Positions 7,409 to 8,014 of a stretch of 8,014 bases of DNA are shown here, one piece after another. Position 1 is the stretch's first letter. Each line of letters starts with the position of its first letter. Location of the stretch: positions 1 to 8,014 of the forward strand of contig NZ_LSJM01000117.1 of NCBI RefSeq assembly GCF_001557215.1, in the 5' to 3' direction. The position numbers and the translations under genes are program-made. Below the pieces are notes generated by a model, which ran no database searches, was not told the DNA's origin, and worked only from the letters and a program-made list of their open reading frames with translations. The DNA is from Sphingomonas sp. CCH9-E2. GTDB lineage: Bacteria; Pseudomonadota; Alphaproteobacteria; Sphingomonadales; Sphingomonadaceae.

Positions 7409-7902
7409 TGTTCGGTTCCGCCAAGCCCGCCGCGTCGCTCTCCTCGGGCCTGCTCGCCCGCAAGGGACAGGCGCGCCCCGCCATGCGTCCGCAAGGCTTT
7501 GTCGGACTCGATCCGGGCACGTCGCTCGACGATCTCGGCTGGAACGACATGGGCAGCGATCTGCCGCCGCCGGCGTTCGAGCCGGTCCCGCCGGTGCTGG
7601 CGCAGCGCCAGACGCTGGTCGAGGAATTTGCGCCGGCGCCTGCTCCCGAGCCGGAGGTGCCTGCGCGCCCGGTATCGACCGCCACCGCCGCCCGGATCGG
7701 GCGCGAAGTCGGCGCGCGCAAGGGCAAGGCCGCGTTCACGCTGCGGCTCGATCACGACCGTCATCTCAAGCTGCGCCTCGCCTCGGCGGTGACCGGTCGT
7801 TCGGCGCAGGTCATCGTGACCGAGGCGCTCGACGCATTTCTCGAATCTTTGCCCGAACTGGGGGCGCTGGTTGACCGGCTCCCGGCGGGCAAGGCGCGCT
7901 GA
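7408..7902 (+). CDS. Proline-rich protein with C-terminal ribbon-helix-helix-like domain
   Basis: The 164-aa product is not a family I can name. Residues 1-100 look disordered: Ala/Gly/Ser at first, then acidic and proline-rich (DLPPPAFEPVPPV at 51-63, APAPAPEPEVPARP at 75-88). A basic stretch ARIGREVGARKGK (95-107) leads into AAFTLRL (108-114), helix DHDRHLKLRLASAVTG (115-130) and helix SAQVIVTEALDAFLESL (132-148). This strand-helix-helix order fits a dimeric RHH DNA-binding domain, and the basic lead-in could hold an arginine finger. ATG at 7408 overlaps the ParA stop by one base (TGATG), so the pair is translationally coupled. By analogy with ParF-ParG the product may be the DNA-binding and ATPase-stimulating partner of the upstream ParA, and may bind the TTAACC cluster. 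The RHH call rests on pattern reading only. Confidence 0.75.
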   Translation: MFGSAKPAASLSSGLLARKGQARPAMRPQGFVGLDPGTSLDDLGWNDMGSDLPPPAFEPVPPVLAQRQTLVEEFAPAPAPEPEVPARPVSTATAARIGREVGARKGKAAFTLRLDHDRHLKLRLASAVTGRSAQVIVTEALDAFLESLPELGALVDRLPAGKAR

Positions 7903-7921
7903 TCCAGGGGGACACAGAGCC

Positions 7922-8014
7922 ATGAACCTTCGTCGCATCCTGACCATCTCGGTCTCTGCACTGGTGCTGGGCGCACCGATCGTCGGCGGCCCGACGCTGA
8001 TCGGCGGGCTTGCC
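7922..8014 (+). CDS. Start of a probably exported protein, cut by the window edge
   Basis: Only 31 codons are present and the frame is still open at the last base. The sequence begins MNLRRILTISVSALVLGA: two arginines, then a hydrophobic stretch, as in a signal peptide or membrane anchor. AGGGGGA (7906-7912) lies 9 bases before the ATG, and the gap from the RHH gene is only 19 nt, so it is probably the third gene of the ParA operon. Nothing visible identifies its function. A cell-envelope role would fit the neighbouring SPOR gene, but that is a guess. Confidence 0.6.
   Translation, partial: MNLRRILTISVSALVLGAPIVGGPTLIGGLA

Overview
The window is about two-thirds GC, densely coded, and looks chromosomal. 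It probably comes from an alphaproteobacterium, most likely a sphingomonad. The grounds are the protein sequences (a short class I IlvC, the SerB/MiaA/IlvB neighbourhood, a GEA cofactor motif in IlvB), the strong G/C bias at third codon positions, and two intergenic palindromes built on GTCGCCCCGGCG and CCTCCCC/GGGGAGG cores. I associate both palindrome types with sphingomonad genomes. The taxonomic call is from recognition, not from a search.

Left part (1-3521, minus strand): a compact branched-chain amino acid operon in the order ilvB (GTG start), ilvN, ilvC. IlvB and IlvN are the large and small subunits of acetohydroxyacid synthase. IlvC reduces and isomerises its product. ilvB and ilvN are 4 nt apart. 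ilvN and ilvC are 107 nt apart, and that gap holds a 26-bp-arm inverted repeat. A perfect TTGACA box sits just upstream of ilvB.

Middle part (3522-5322): miaA (tRNA dimethylallyltransferase, minus) and serB (phosphoserine phosphatase, plus) are divergent. Their probable start codons share the same CATG, so there is no intergenic promoter space and each gene's upstream signals lie inside the other gene. miaA runs in the same direction as ilvBNC, with no obvious terminator between them.

Right part (5323-8014): serB converges on a gene for an exported Sel1-repeat plus SPOR-domain protein. The 156 bp between them is almost filled by a paired hairpin element. Divergent from the SPOR gene is an operon of an orphan ParA-type ATPase, a 164-aa protein with a disordered proline-rich N-terminus and a C-terminal ribbon-helix-helix (RHH)-like segment (start overlapping the ParA stop by one base), and the first 31 codons of a third gene encoding a probably exported protein that runs off the window. 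The 184-bp divergent control region carries several TTAACC motifs, including a near-match to the CtrA site TTAA-N7-TTAA.

The biosynthetic half is ordinary core genome. The least explained part is the ParA/RHH/exported-protein operon beside the SPOR protein. Its layout resembles plasmid ParF-ParG partition modules, and it may be a cell-cycle-controlled positioning system. That is inference. No stretch longer than 300 bases lacks a gene, and I see no RNA gene, CRISPR array or insertion sequence.
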